From NCBI GenBank assembly GCA_024280375.1, contig JAJRQF010000133.1:1-64000 (forward strand): 64,000 bases of DNA. Reading direction: 5' to 3'. A program made the translations under genes and the position numbers. Every line of letters starts with the position of its first letter. The first letter of the stretch is position 1. The notes below the pieces were generated by a model. It was not told where the DNA came from. It did no database searches and saw only the letters and a list, made by a program, of their open reading frames with translations. Below are positions 17,618-26,821 of this stretch, piece after piece. Source of the DNA: Alphaproteobacteria bacterium. Its GTDB lineage: Bacteria > Pseudomonadota > Alphaproteobacteria > Rhizobiales > Rhizobiaceae.

Positions 17618-18436
17618 CTAATCGCGCTGCAATACGGCCAGCCGGTCGACGGGGTGCTCGAGTTGAGGCAGTGAGTTCAGTAAACCTCGTGTATAGGGAT
17701 GTTTTGCCTCATGCAGCTTGTCTGCCTGACAGGTCTCGACAATCCGCCCGGCATACATGATTAAAACCCGGTCGCAAAAGGCCGACACCACATTGAGGTC
17801 GTGACTGATGAAAATCAGCCCCATGCCGCGTTCGCGCACCAGCTTATCCATGATCTCAAGCACTTCTTTTTGCACTGTCACATCAAGTGCAGAGGTTGGT
17901 TCATCAGCGATCAGGATTTGAGGATCGGGGATTAACATCATGGCAATCATGATGCGTTGTCCCATGCCGCCAGACATCTCATGCGGATAGGCATTGAAAA
18001 CCCGCTCCGGATCGCGGATCAACACAGCTTCCAGCATTTTTATCGTTTTCTCTCGCGCTTCTGCTTTGGAAGCCTTGGCGTGCAACCGGTAGGCCTCGCA
18101 AATCTGATCACCAATGCGCATGACCGGATTAAGAGAAAATTTCGGATCCTGCATCACCATGGAGATTTTATGGCCGCGAATTTTGCGCATTTCTCTTTCT
18201 GATTTGGTTAGCAGGTCTTCACCCTCAAGCGCGATACGTTTGGCTTCGAGAATACCGGGGTGGCGAATAAGCCGCAAAATGGATCGGCCGGTAATAGACT
18301 TGCCGGAACCGGATTCGCCGACAATACCAAGACGCTCACGCCCCAGCGAAAAACTAATGTTGCGCACGGCTTCAAACATGCCGCTACGGGTGGGGAATTT
18401 TACGGTGAGGTTTTCGACTTCAAGCAGATTTGTCAT
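17618..18436 (-). CDS. Oligo/dipeptide ABC transporter ATPase, DppD/OppD type
   Basis: A 272-residue ABC ATPase. Walker A GESGSGKS near residue 37, Q loop MVMQDPKFSLNP near 93, signature MSGGMGQRIMIAMML near 152, Walker B ILIADEPTSALDVTVQ near 172, switch histidine ISHDLNVV. The variant signature MSGGMxQR is that of the OppD/DppD branch. The start overlaps the upstream permease stop by 4 bp (ATGA). It would power peptide import together with the neighbouring DppF-type ATPase. The C-terminal cysteine-bearing region of long OppD proteins is absent. Confidence 0.9.
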   Translation of the reverse strand: MTNLLEVENLTVKFPTRSGMFEAVRNISFSLGRERLGIVGESGSGKSITGRSILRLIRHPGILEAKRIALEGEDLLTKSEREMRKIRGHKISMVMQDPKFSLNPVMRIGDQICEAYRLHAKASKAEAREKTIKMLEAVLIRDPERVFNAYPHEMSGGMGQRIMIAMMLIPDPQILIADEPTSALDVTVQKEVLEIMDKLVRERGMGLIFISHDLNVVSAFCDRVLIMYAGRIVETCQADKLHEAKHPYTRGLLNSLPQLEHPVDRLAVLQRD

Positions 18437-19362
18437 TTGCCACTCTTCTTGGGATCGAGCACATCACGCAGCCCATCACCCAGCAGATTGAACGCCAGTG
18501 ACACAGTGAAAATTGCCAATCCCGGCATGGTGGCAACCCACCAATGATCGAGAATAAACTGACGCCCGGCTGAAATCATCGCGCCCCATTCGGGCGAGGG
18601 TGGTTGTGCGCCAAGGCCCAAAAAGCCAAGACCGGCTGCGGTTAAAATAATGCCAGCCATATCCAGGGTTACCCGGATAACCAGCGAGGATATGCAGAGC
18701 GGCCAAATATGCTTTGTGATCACCCTGAGGGCACCTGCACCCTGTAATTTGATGGCATGAATATAATCTGCATTGCGAATGGTCAGGGTTTCAGCCCGGG
18801 CAATCCGTGCGTAGGGTGGCCAGGCGGTCAAAACAATGGCGAGCACCGCATTTTCGATGCCGGCACCAAGGGCTGATACAAATGCTAACGCCAGAACCAA
18901 ACGCGGGAAAGCCAGAAAAATATCGGTTATGCGCATCAGAACAACATCAACCCAGCCACCAAGATAACCGGCAGCTGTTCCAACAAACAGCCCGACTATG
19001 GGGGCCATTAAAGCAACCAGTGCGACAATATAAAGCGTAATGCGTGACCCATAGATCAGGCGGCTTAATATATCACGGCCAAGCGAGTCTGATCCAAGGA
19101 TATAGTTATTTTCCCCCGGAGCAGAAAGCCGCAGGGCAAGGTCTTGGGCAAAAGGATCGTGCGGGGAAATGATCGGTGCGAATGCGGCGATTGCCAGCAA
19201 AAACAGCAGGATCAACAGGCCAAACATCGCCATCGGATTGGACCGTAGTGCCAGCCAAGAACGGTAATAGGCCGAAAATTTTGCCTGACGTCGCGAGGTA
19301 GGCGCATCGCTCGTTAGCCATTCCCGCAAGCTTGGTTTTTTGTGATCGGATATGTCGCTCAT
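18433..19362 (-). CDS. Oligo/dipeptide ABC transporter permease, DppC/OppC type
   Basis: A 309-residue inner-membrane permease. After a polar N-terminal tail there is a first membrane span (about 48-68, MFGLLILLFLLAIAAFAPII), the periplasmic HDPFAQDLALRLSAP region and LGSDSLGRDILSRLIYGSR, the hallmark of DppC proteins, then five further spans. The EAA-type loop near residue 190 reads RAETLTIRNADYIHAIKLQG. Start and stop overlap both neighbours by ATGA, so the permease pair and the first ATPase are translationally coupled. Confidence 0.92.
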   Translation of the reverse strand: MSDISDHKKPSLREWLTSDAPTSRRQAKFSAYYRSWLALRSNPMAMFGLLILLFLLAIAAFAPIISPHDPFAQDLALRLSAPGENNYILGSDSLGRDILSRLIYGSRITLYIVALVALMAPIVGLFVGTAAGYLGGWVDVVLMRITDIFLAFPRLVLALAFVSALGAGIENAVLAIVLTAWPPYARIARAETLTIRNADYIHAIKLQGAGALRVITKHIWPLCISSLVIRVTLDMAGIILTAAGLGFLGLGAQPPSPEWGAMISAGRQFILDHWWVATMPGLAIFTVSLAFNLLGDGLRDVLDPKKSGK

Positions 19363-20441
19363 TTGGCTCTCGGATCAAAGAATTTATACAAAAGGTCAGA
19401 GAATATATTGAGGCAGACAAATACCAGTCCGACCACAACGGTGCCGCCCAAAACGGCGTTCATATCGGCCGATAATAATGCCGTGGTAATATAGAGGCCA
19501 ATGCCCGGCCAGGAGAAAATGGTTTCCGTCAGTACCGAGCCTTCCAGCAACCCGGCGTAGGAAAGGGCGATCACCGTAATCAACGGCACTTTCACATTGC
19601 CGAGTGCGTGTCGCCAGACAACCGCATGTTCTGACAAGCCTTTAACCCGTGCTGTGGTGATATATTCCTGATCCAACTGTTCCAGCATGAAAGACCGTGT
19701 CATGCGGGAAATGTAGGCCAGTGAATAATAGGCAAGCAGGCCTGCGGGCAAGATTATATGGGAAACTGCATTCCAGAATACGCTGGTGTCACCAGCCAGA
19801 AGACTGTCGATCAGTATCATGCCGGTAACGGTTGGGATAATATCGACATAGAATATATCCAGCCTCCCGGGGCCGCTTATCCAGCCGAGTTTGCCGTAAA
19901 ATACCAAAAGGCCGATCAGGCCAATCCAGAATACTGGCATGGAATATCCGATGAGGGCGACAACACGGGCAATATGGTCGATCCATGTACCCTGCTTTAC
20001 GGCTGCGATAACGCCCAGTGGCACGCCAAGGCCGACACCAATGATAGTGCCGACAGTGGCCAGTTCCAACGTGGCGGGGAATACGCGAATAAGGTCGTCT
20101 AATACGGGTCTTGCGGTAAGCAGTGATTCACCAAAATCTCCGCGAACCACGTCCCAGAGAAATATAAAAAATTGAACAATTATGGGTTTGTCCAGACCCA
20201 GTTGCCGGTAGGCTTCGTCATAGGTGGATTTTGAGGCGCTTTCGCCAACAATAGATAATACCGGGTCAATCGGCATAACCCTGCCGATAATGAAAGTAAT
20301 GAATAACAGGCCTATCATGGTGATTGCCACGGTAAACGCGACGCGACCAAAGCCCATTATCCATGGAGAAAAAGACGACTTTCGCCGCCTTTTTCGTTGT
20401 TCTTGATCAGTGGTTAGTGCCACTTTTTTCAGCCTTGCCAA
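19359..20441 (-). CDS. Oligo/dipeptide ABC transporter permease, DppB/OppB type
   Basis: A 360-residue permease with a basic N-terminus (RKRRRKSS) followed by a membrane span near 33-52 and five later spans. DppB hallmarks are the IGRVMPIDPV segment after the first span, YRQLGLDKPIIVQFFIFL, and the EAA loop RMTRSFMLEQLDQEYITTARVKG. It starts directly after the binding-protein stop codon. Together with the DppC-type subunit it would form the peptide channel. Confidence 0.92.
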   Translation of the reverse strand: MARLKKVALTTDQEQRKRRRKSSFSPWIMGFGRVAFTVAITMIGLLFITFIIGRVMPIDPVLSIVGESASKSTYDEAYRQLGLDKPIIVQFFIFLWDVVRGDFGESLLTARPVLDDLIRVFPATLELATVGTIIGVGLGVPLGVIAAVKQGTWIDHIARVVALIGYSMPVFWIGLIGLLVFYGKLGWISGPGRLDIFYVDIIPTVTGMILIDSLLAGDTSVFWNAVSHIILPAGLLAYYSLAYISRMTRSFMLEQLDQEYITTARVKGLSEHAVVWRHALGNVKVPLITVIALSYAGLLEGSVLTETIFSWPGIGLYITTALLSADMNAVLGGTVVVGLVFVCLNIFSDLLYKFFDPRAK

Positions 20442-22040
20442 TTATTTCGTAATTGGCCAGTAAGAGACCTGTGTGATCGCACCACCGGTATTGAGGCCTT
20501 TCACATTTGAGCGAATGCCTGTTTGCTCAATTTTTTGAAACATTACAGCAAATGGAGCGCGTTTTTGGTGCTCGCGCTGTAGTGCCTCATACATTTTTGC
20601 TCGCGCATCGCGGTCGCTTTCCTGAACGGCTGCCTTGGTGGCTTTTGACATTTCAGGTAGTGCCCAGGAATTACGCCAGGCCAACAGACCGGTTGCTTTT
20701 GCCTCATCGGAATTATCCGGGTTGAAGGCAAATGTACCTGCATTGGTGTTTGGATCTGGATAATCCGGTCCCCATGCACCCACATAAATTTGATGTTCTC
20801 GCGCACGGTAAACGCCAAGGGTCGCCTTGCCGGTTCCAACTTGCAGAGTGATCTTGATGTTGGCCTTGGCAAATGTATTTTGCAGCGACTGGGCAATCTC
20901 AATACGTTCCTGCGCTTCACGCACATTGATTTTCAGCTCAAACCCAGCTTCGACACCGGCTTCCTTTAGCAATGCTTTGGCTTTTTCAATATTGAGGCTG
21001 TAAGGCTTGTCAGCAATTTCACCCAAATAAGTGCGGGGCAAAAATGCCTGGTGAATGGTGTACTGACCTTTGAGGAATGAATCCTGCATGCCCTTATAGT
21101 CGATGAGGTATTTAAGTGCCTCAACAACCTTAGGCTTGGCAAGGTTTGGATCTTTCTGGTTCATGGAAATATACATCAATCGACCGCGTAGATCGCTCAA
21201 TATGGAAATGCCATCTTTACTACCTGCACCGGCGACATCTTGCGGATTGAGGTTGCGGGCAATGTCGATATCGCCTTTTTCCAACAACAGGCGCTGGGTG
21301 GCTGATTCTTGAATATGGCGAACAATAACCCGTTCAATTTTTGGGGCACCCTGATAGAAGTCTTTGTTGACAATCAGTGAATAGGATTCGTTTGGTTTCC
21401 AGTTGACTAGCTTATATGCACCGGATCCCGCAGTATTGGTTTTTAGCCAGTTATTGCCCATGTCGCCATCTTTTTCGTGGCTCATCACAGTTTTAGAATC
21501 GACAATGCCACCGATGGTGGCGGTCAGGCAGTTCAATACAAATGATGTGGCGTATTTTGCATCAGTTGTAATTGAGAATGTCATATCATCAATCTGTTTG
21601 ATGGTTTGATCTGCATTCTCGGCTGAAAAACCGAACTGGGTAAGAATAAAGGCCGGTGTTTTATTGAGCTTTACCGCACGTTGTAGCGAATATACAGCAT
21701 CTGCCGCGGTAACCGGGTTACCGGAATGAAATTTTACACCGGCACGCATTTTAAAGGTGATGGTTTTTCCATCTTCAGAAACGGTCCAGCTTTCAGCCAG
21801 ATCTGGCTGATAACCTTTTGACAGGTCTGTAGGGTCAAAATTGACCAGCTTGCCATAAATATTGCGGGAAAGATCACCGCCAGCAAATTCAAAGGATTGG
21901 GCCGGGTCAAGTGTGGTAATGTCGTCGATACGGTTGGCGATAACCAGAATATTATCGGGTGTTGCCGCAAATGCTGCAGGTGCAGTGGCGGTGATGGCAA
22001 CGGCTGCGACGCCGAGCATTAAGCTTTTGAATGTATTCAT
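20442..22040 (-). CDS. Peptide ABC transporter substrate-binding protein (SBP_bac_5)
   Basis: The open frame extends upstream to 22241, but the start at 22040 follows GGGAGAA and begins the signal peptide MNTFKSLMLGVAAVAITATA with AFA cleavage near residue 26. The 532-residue mature-type protein matches family 5 binding proteins: DDITTLDPAQSFEFAG, the LAESWTVSEDGKTITFKMR motif, GVKFHSGNPVTAADAVYSL, and GAWGPDYPDPNTNAGTFAF. It would capture di- or oligopeptides in the periplasm. A dipeptidase gene lies upstream and the membrane parts downstream, in one orientation. Confidence 0.93.
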   Translation of the reverse strand: MNTFKSLMLGVAAVAITATAPAAFAATPDNILVIANRIDDITTLDPAQSFEFAGGDLSRNIYGKLVNFDPTDLSKGYQPDLAESWTVSEDGKTITFKMRAGVKFHSGNPVTAADAVYSLQRAVKLNKTPAFILTQFGFSAENADQTIKQIDDMTFSITTDAKYATSFVLNCLTATIGGIVDSKTVMSHEKDGDMGNNWLKTNTAGSGAYKLVNWKPNESYSLIVNKDFYQGAPKIERVIVRHIQESATQRLLLEKGDIDIARNLNPQDVAGAGSKDGISILSDLRGRLMYISMNQKDPNLAKPKVVEALKYLIDYKGMQDSFLKGQYTIHQAFLPRTYLGEIADKPYSLNIEKAKALLKEAGVEAGFELKINVREAQERIEIAQSLQNTFAKANIKITLQVGTGKATLGVYRAREHQIYVGAWGPDYPDPNTNAGTFAFNPDNSDEAKATGLLAWRNSWALPEMSKATKAAVQESDRDARAKMYEALQREHQKRAPFAVMFQKIEQTGIRSNVKGLNTGGAITQVSYWPITK

Positions 22041-22068
22041 TATTTTCTCCCTGATACAATATACAACT

Positions 22069-22107
22069 CCCACCGTCGTTAACATGTTTGCTTTTGTCAA
22101 CGGTGGG
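22069..22107 (-). promoter_or_regulatory. Inverted repeat in the leader of the peptide-binding-protein gene
   Basis: CCCACCGT (22069-22076) and ACGGTGGG (22100-22107) are perfect complements separated by 23 bases, 29 bp upstream of the binding-protein start on the minus strand. The minus-strand reading between the arms includes TTGACA. It could be an operator, an intercistronic hairpin that sets the binding protein's expression, or part of an internal promoter. Confidence 0.4.
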
Positions 22108-22192
22108 TCACATCTGTGTGTTATCAGCTTAACCGTCCGGTCAGCTTTGACAAGTGTTTTTATCTTCAATGTTCCTGACGGGTATATGTTGG

Positions 22193-23263
22193 CTATTCTC
22201 CAAAGGTTTTTTCCATCACCCTGATCCAGTTGCCATGGCAAAGCTTGGTCATGGTTTCCTTGTCATAACCGCGCTTGCGCATGGCTTGGCGAAGGGACGT
22301 TAAGCCCGCGACGTCCTTTATTTCTTCCGGAATCATGGCACCATCAAAGTCCGAGCCAAAACCAACACAATCAATGCCCACATGCTCGATCAGATGATCC
22401 ATATGGCGCAACATCTCGTCAATGCTGGTGTCCGAGCGCATTTTGCCATCTGGTCTGATAAAGGCGGTGGCAAAATTAACTCCAACCATACCACCGCTTT
22501 CGCGAATTGCGGCTAACTGCTTGTTGGTAAGATTTCTGGTATGTGGGCAAATCTCGTGGGCATTTGAATGGGTGGCAATCAATGGTGCATCACTGATACT
22601 TGCAACATCCCAAAACCCAGCCTCGTTCAAATGGGACAGATCAATGACCATTTTGAAGAAATTGCACTGGCGAATGAGTTCCTTGCCGCTGTCGGTCAGG
22701 CCGGGGCCGGTATCCGGCGAGCCGGGGTAGCGAAAAGGTACGCCGTGACCAAAGCGGGTTGTGCGGCTCCAGACCGGACCGATGGAGCGCAGGCCGGCAT
22801 TGTATAAAACTTCCAGCGAGTTGAAATCCTCATCAATTGCTTCAGCTCCTTCGATATGCATGATCATGGCAATCGAGCCATAGCGGATACAGTCGCGAAC
22901 ATCCTGTGCGCTACGGCAAATCTTTGCCGCCCCATCCGATTGCCGCTCAATGCGGGCAAGAATTGCGGCCATTGAAAAGAAATGCGGCAAGGCCTTATCC
23001 ATCGGAATTTCCGGTGGCATTGCAAGGTCGTAGGGCGGGTTATTCATTTCCTCATAACGAAGTGCATTGTCTTGCATGGATGGTATATAAATCGCAAAAA
23101 ACCCGCCGCCAAAGCCGCCCTTTTTCATCCGGGGAAGGTCCAGGTGGCCGCCGCGCTCGCCATTTATAAATTTATCCAGCGCGTCTTCATCATTTGACAG
23201 GTGGATGCGCAGAAGAACATCGTTATGACCATCGAATATTAATGGAAACTGGTTTTCATCCAT
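22193..23263 (-). CDS. Membrane dipeptidase family M19
   Basis: A 356-residue zinc dipeptidase of the renal dipeptidase family. Metal ligands are visible: H-x-D in FDGHNDVLLR at residues 11-20, Glu in MHIEGAEAI near residue 139, His pairs in IDLSHLNEAGF and THSNAHEICPHTRNL, and the closing VGFGSDFDGA motif near 310. There is no signal peptide, so it is likely cytoplasmic. It heads the peptide-importer operon and is the natural enzyme for splitting the imported dipeptides, including possible D-amino-acid dipeptides. Confidence 0.92.
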   Translation of the reverse strand: MDENQFPLIFDGHNDVLLRIHLSNDEDALDKFINGERGGHLDLPRMKKGGFGGGFFAIYIPSMQDNALRYEEMNNPPYDLAMPPEIPMDKALPHFFSMAAILARIERQSDGAAKICRSAQDVRDCIRYGSIAMIMHIEGAEAIDEDFNSLEVLYNAGLRSIGPVWSRTTRFGHGVPFRYPGSPDTGPGLTDSGKELIRQCNFFKMVIDLSHLNEAGFWDVASISDAPLIATHSNAHEICPHTRNLTNKQLAAIRESGGMVGVNFATAFIRPDGKMRSDTSIDEMLRHMDHLIEHVGIDCVGFGSDFDGAMIPEEIKDVAGLTSLRQAMRKRGYDKETMTKLCHGNWIRVMEKTFGE

Positions 23264-23389
23264 GGGGTGGGCCTCAAAATTCGAGTTTGAAAGATTAATT
23301 CGGCGGGTTTCAACGATAAGGGGCTGTTGCCTTATCTTGCAAGTGTGTAATTTGGATTTTATAGTTTCACATTTTGGGAGATTGTTTAC

Positions 23390-23863
23390 TTGGAGGGACC
23401 AGAACCTGTAATTCGAGCCGCTAAAGGTGATGACCTTTCAGCAATTATTGCGCTTTTGGCCGATGATCTGCTTGGAAAATCGCGTGAAGATATATCCGTT
23501 CCGCCAAACCAGAAATATCTGGATGCATTTGCTGCCATCGAGCGGGATGAAAATCAACTATTGGCTGTTGTGGAAATCGACCACTTCGTGGCTGGCTGCC
23601 TGCAATTAAGTTTTATTCCGGGGCTTTCACGGCTGGGCATGTGGCGGGCGCAAATCGAAAGTGTTCGCATAGGTGCTAGCTTTCGCGATCATGGTCTGGG
23701 GCAATTGATGATTGAGTGGGCGATTATTGAAGCCGGGAAACGCGGCTGCGGGCTGGTGCAGTTAACCAGCGACAAGAAGCGGCCCAAGGCAATTCATTTT
23801 TATCAAAAGATGGGTTTTGTTGCGAGCCATGAAGGTATGAAACTGAGCTTGCCTGGCAGATGA
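23390..23863 (+). CDS. GNAT-family N-acetyltransferase
   Basis: A 157-residue GNAT protein. The start is TTG, nine bases after GGGAG; no ATG lies before the conserved region. The family core is present: VIRAAKGDDLSAIIALL at the N-terminus, the strand IESVRIGASFRDHGLGQLMIEWAI with the acetyl-CoA loop R-x-x-G-L-G, and the final QLTSDKKRPKAIHFYQKMGF. The acceptor substrate cannot be inferred. It is divergent from the peptide operon and precedes a GST gene on the same strand. Confidence 0.87.
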   Translation: MEGPEPVIRAAKGDDLSAIIALLADDLLGKSREDISVPPNQKYLDAFAAIERDENQLLAVVEIDHFVAGCLQLSFIPGLSRLGMWRAQIESVRIGASFRDHGLGQLMIEWAIIEAGKRGCGLVQLTSDKKRPKAIHFYQKMGFVASHEGMKLSLPGR

Positions 23864-23982
23864 TTGTTCATAACGAAATGGTGTTGGGTGGCTGAAATCT
23901 TCGCTCTTGCCAAAAATGCTAATCCGTGAATTACTCAAGGGTCATGACCTTAAAACCTATAGTTAGCTTGAGAGATTGCGCA

Positions 23983-24864
23983 ATGAATGATTTACCAGAA
24001 TATACGCCACCCAAAGTATGGCAGTGGAACAAGGAAAATGGCGGCAAGTTCGCCAATATCAATCGGCCGATTGCCGGTTCGACCCATGAAAAAGAATTAT
24101 CGGTCGGCAAACATCCCTTACAGCTTTATTCGCTTGCCACCCCCAACGGGGTGAAGGTTACCATAATGCTGGAAGAGCTTTTGGCGCTTGGCCATAAGGG
24201 GGCTGAATATGATGCATGGCTGATTAATATTGGCGATGGTGATCAATTTGGCAGCGGGTTTGTCGGTATTAATCCGAATTCCAAAATTCCTGCCATGATG
24301 GATCACAGCACCACGCCGCCGACAAGGATTTTTGAGTCCGGCGCCATTCTGCTTTATCTGGCTGAAAAATTTGGAGAATTTCTACCGACAGATCATGCAA
24401 AGCGCACAGAGTGTCTTTCCTGGCTGTTCTGGCTGATGGGGGCCGCTCCCTATCTGGGCGGTGGCTTTGGCCATTTTTATGCCTATGCACCGGTGAAAAT
24501 TGAATATTGCATCGACCGGTTTGCAATGGAAGTTAAACGTCAGTTGGATGTGCTTGACCGTCATCTGGCGGAAAATGAATATATGGCGGGCGATGATTAT
24601 TCCATTGCTGATATGGCCATCTGGCCCTGGTATGGATCGCTGGTTGCCAATGTTGTTTACGAGGCGGCGGAGTTTCTCGAAGCTCACACATACACACATG
24701 TTAACCGCTGGAATTTACAGATTGCCGAGCGCCCTGCGGTCAAACGCGGGCGCATGGTAAACCGTTCATTTGGCGAACCCTCGTCCCAATTGCATGAGCG
24801 CCATGATGCCGGTGATTTTGATACTCGCACGCAAGACAAAATTGGTGAGAATAAAGCTGATTAA
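23983..24864 (+). CDS. Glutathione S-transferase, YghU (Nu) class
   Basis: The start chosen at 23983 gives 293 residues beginning MNDLPEYTPPKVWQW, matching YghU-type proteins; the frame is open 19 codons further upstream. The N-terminal extension (GKFANINRPIAGSTHEKEL) is peculiar to this class. The thioredoxin-like domain has LQLYSLATPNGVKVTIMLEE with TPNG at the active site, then the cis-proline NPNSKIPAM and ESGAILLYLAEKFG. The helical domain follows. YghU proteins reduce disulfides using two bound glutathiones. A tRNA gene lies just downstream on the other strand. Confidence 0.9.
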   Translation: MNDLPEYTPPKVWQWNKENGGKFANINRPIAGSTHEKELSVGKHPLQLYSLATPNGVKVTIMLEELLALGHKGAEYDAWLINIGDGDQFGSGFVGINPNSKIPAMMDHSTTPPTRIFESGAILLYLAEKFGEFLPTDHAKRTECLSWLFWLMGAAPYLGGGFGHFYAYAPVKIEYCIDRFAMEVKRQLDVLDRHLAENEYMAGDDYSIADMAIWPWYGSLVANVVYEAAEFLEAHTYTHVNRWNLQIAERPAVKRGRMVNRSFGEPSSQLHERHDAGDFDTRTQDKIGENKAD

Positions 24865-24888
24865 GGGGTGAATTTGCTGGTTGGAAGA

Positions 24889-24965
24889 TGGTGACCCCAG
24901 TGCGATTCGAACGCACGGCCTCAAGATTAGGAATCTTGCGCTCTATCCTGCTGAGCTATGGGGCC
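24889..24965 (-). tRNA. tRNA-Arg (anticodon CCT), CCA encoded
   Basis: The minus strand folds as a full cloverleaf: acceptor GGCCCCA with TGGGGTC (one G-U pair), D arm GCTC/GAGC, anticodon stem CAAGA/TCTTG around TTCCTAA giving anticodon CCT, T arm GTGCG-TTCGAAT-CGCAC, discriminator A, and a genomically encoded CCA at 24889-24891. It would read AGG codons. tRNA genes of this kind are frequent integration sites, but nothing foreign is seen beside it. Confidence 0.96.
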
Positions 24966-25139
24966 GGTTTTGTATTGCAACAACCATAATGGATTGCTTG
25001 TTTTGCAGCCGTCAACTGGCGCCTAAATACCGGACTATTTGATACCATTCAACAGGTGATGTGAATTATTTGTATGTCAGCTGCCGCGAATGATAGGTCA
25101 TCGATGCTTCACTTTTTAATGGGGTCACTCTGCCTACAT

Positions 25140-25232
25140 CTCGCTCACGGCAATTCTGCGCTTTGCGCAGGCCTGCGCGGGCGCGGCACAGGGGTGCCGG
25201 ACAGCTGTTCGCTGCCTGACCGTTTCTGAATA
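25140..25232. repeat. Diverged copy of the interspersed hairpin repeat
   Basis: Begins CTCGCTCACGG, as in the copies at 39741 and 41457, then GCGCTTTGCGCAGGCCTGCGCGGGCGCGG, and a hairpin CGGCAC (25184-25189) with GTGCCG (25194-25199). The central CTCAAG arm pair of the other copies has been lost. The rest of the gene-free stretch 24966-25338 (between the tRNA and tupB) holds no recognisable gene; the tupB promoter should lie in its last 100 bp. Confidence 0.6.
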
Positions 25233-25338
25233 AATGTGAAATGGTCTATGCGCGTTTGGATATTGTTTGGCGCTGGCATTGGATTCGCTGCTTTGCGTTG
25301 CTAGGGTTATTTTAGCGTGACGTAATCTGGAGAAAATA

Positions 25339-26046
25339 GTGGAAGAAATCGGCAATGCTTTTTTGATTGCGTTTGACCTGTTGCGTTCACGCGATGCGGC
25401 GCTGATGGAAATCGTACAATTGTCGCTCTGGGTCTCTATTATTGCTGTTGCAATATCCTGCATTATCGGTTTTTTTATCGGTGCAGCTTTAAGCGTATAT
25501 AGATTTCCCGGACGCAAGGTGATTGTGGTTGTCATCAATGCATTGATGGGCCTGCCGCCGGTGGTCCTCGGGCTGATTGTATATTTGCTTTTATCACGCT
25601 CCGGCCCGCTTGGGGTGCTTGGTCTGCTCTATACTCCAACCGCGATGATTATTGCGCAAATATTGCTGATTACACCGCTGGTCAGCGCCTTATGCCTGCA
25701 GGTGCTGGAAGAATTTAACCGCGAATATGACGAGTTTTTTCGTTCCCTGCGCCTGACTTCTTTGGCAAAAATAAAAACCCTATTATGGGAGGCGCGGTTT
25801 GGCCTTTTAACGGTCGGGCTAGCGGGGTTTGGTCGGGCGATTTCAGAGGTCGGGGCGGTGATGATTGTTGGCGGGAATATCAACCACGCAACCCGAATTA
25901 TGACCACCGCGATTGCGCTTGAAACATCAAAAGGCACGCTGGCGCTGGCATTGGCGCTGGGCATAATTTTGATTATATTTTCAATCGCGGTAAATGCGGC
26001 CGTTATGGCATTGCGAAGCTCGAGTAAGGTGCAGGTTCATGCTTGA
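25339..26046 (+). CDS. tupB: Tungstate ABC transporter permease
   Basis: A 235-residue permease starting with GTG six bases after GGAGA. Five to six membrane spans are visible. The segment VVINALMGLPPVVLGLIVYLL and SRSGPLGVLGLLYTP-TAMIIAQ-LLITPLV are typical of TupB/WtpB-like permeases, and the cytoplasmic loop reads ISEVGAVMIVGGNI-HATRIMTTAIALET. It would form the channel for tungstate (or molybdate) uptake. The ATPase start overlaps its end by 8 bp. Confidence 0.9.
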   Translation: MEEIGNAFLIAFDLLRSRDAALMEIVQLSLWVSIIAVAISCIIGFFIGAALSVYRFPGRKVIVVVINALMGLPPVVLGLIVYLLLSRSGPLGVLGLLYTPTAMIIAQILLITPLVSALCLQVLEEFNREYDEFFRSLRLTSLAKIKTLLWEARFGLLTVGLAGFGRAISEVGAVMIVGGNINHATRIMTTAIALETSKGTLALALALGIILIIFSIAVNAAVMALRSSSKVQVHA

Positions 26047-26803
26047 TCGGGTTGAGCCACAAATTCAATCTGACGCGATGCAGCAGGCACCTGACATTGC
26101 GGTGAGTTTTCGGAATGTCGAGTTTTCCATTGATGGAAAACGGCTCCTGCACAAACTCAATTGCGAAATAGGCAAGGCTGGCAAGACCGTTATTATGGGG
26201 CCAAATGGGGCCGGGAAAAGCATTTTCCTTAGGATGATTGCAGGTCTGCTAAAGCCTGAAAGCGGTGAGATTTTCATTCCACCAAATGACAGTGAGCAAC
26301 AGCGTTCAGCCGATATTTCAATCGTGTTTCAAAATCCGGTGCTGCTGCGCCGCTCAGTATCTGCCAATATTGCCTATGTGTTGAAACAACAGGGACATTC
26401 AAAGAAAACAATCGCCCGGCTGGTGAGCGAAGCACTGGTGCAGGCCAAGCTGGAAGACAGGGCGCAAATGCCCGCAAGGCAGCTTTCGGGTGGTGAACAG
26501 CAACGCCTGGCAATGGCGCGCGCACTGGTGATGGGTTCCTCCATTTTGTTGCTGGATGAGGCAACCGCAAATCTTGACCCGGCCTCGACCTTTATTGTTG
26601 AGGAAATGGTTGATGTGGCATCGCGTGCAGGCACAAAAATAATTTTTATCACCCACGATGTGAGACAGGCAAAGCGGGTGGGTGATGATATTTTATTTTT
26701 GCATAAGGGGCGGATATTGGCCCATAAGCCGAAAGATGCATTTTTCAAAGAACCCGGCAGTGAAGAGGCGCAGGCCTATCTTGATGGCCGGGTTATTGAA
26801 TGA
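26039..26803 (+). CDS. tupC: Tungstate ABC transporter ATPase
   Basis: The start at 26039 overlaps the permease stop and follows AAGGTG; it yields 254 residues. A later ATG (26078) is possible. Walker A GPNGAGKSIFLRM near residue 59, Q loop IVFQNPVLLRRSV near 98, signature LSGGEQQRLAMARALVMG near 146, Walker B ILLLDEATANLDP near 167, switch ITHDVRQA near 205. It energises the TupB channel. The next gene in the run is a DUF1244 gene rather than tupA. Confidence 0.9.
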   Translation: MLDRVEPQIQSDAMQQAPDIAVSFRNVEFSIDGKRLLHKLNCEIGKAGKTVIMGPNGAGKSIFLRMIAGLLKPESGEIFIPPNDSEQQRSADISIVFQNPVLLRRSVSANIAYVLKQQGHSKKTIARLVSEALVQAKLEDRAQMPARQLSGGEQQRLAMARALVMGSSILLLDEATANLDPASTFIVEEMVDVASRAGTKIIFITHDVRQAKRVGDDILFLHKGRILAHKPKDAFFKEPGSEEAQAYLDGRVIE

Positions 26804-26821
26804 TCAAACTGGAGAAAATAG

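Noticed and set aside
20442-22241. Longer version of the peptide-binding protein starting at 22241
   Set aside because: It would bury the signal peptide 67 residues inside; the start at 22040 has a proper ribosome site.
24889-25338. Integrated element at the tRNA-Arg gene
   Set aside because: No integrase, no duplicated tRNA 3' end and only a repeat remnant follow; tupB begins soon after.
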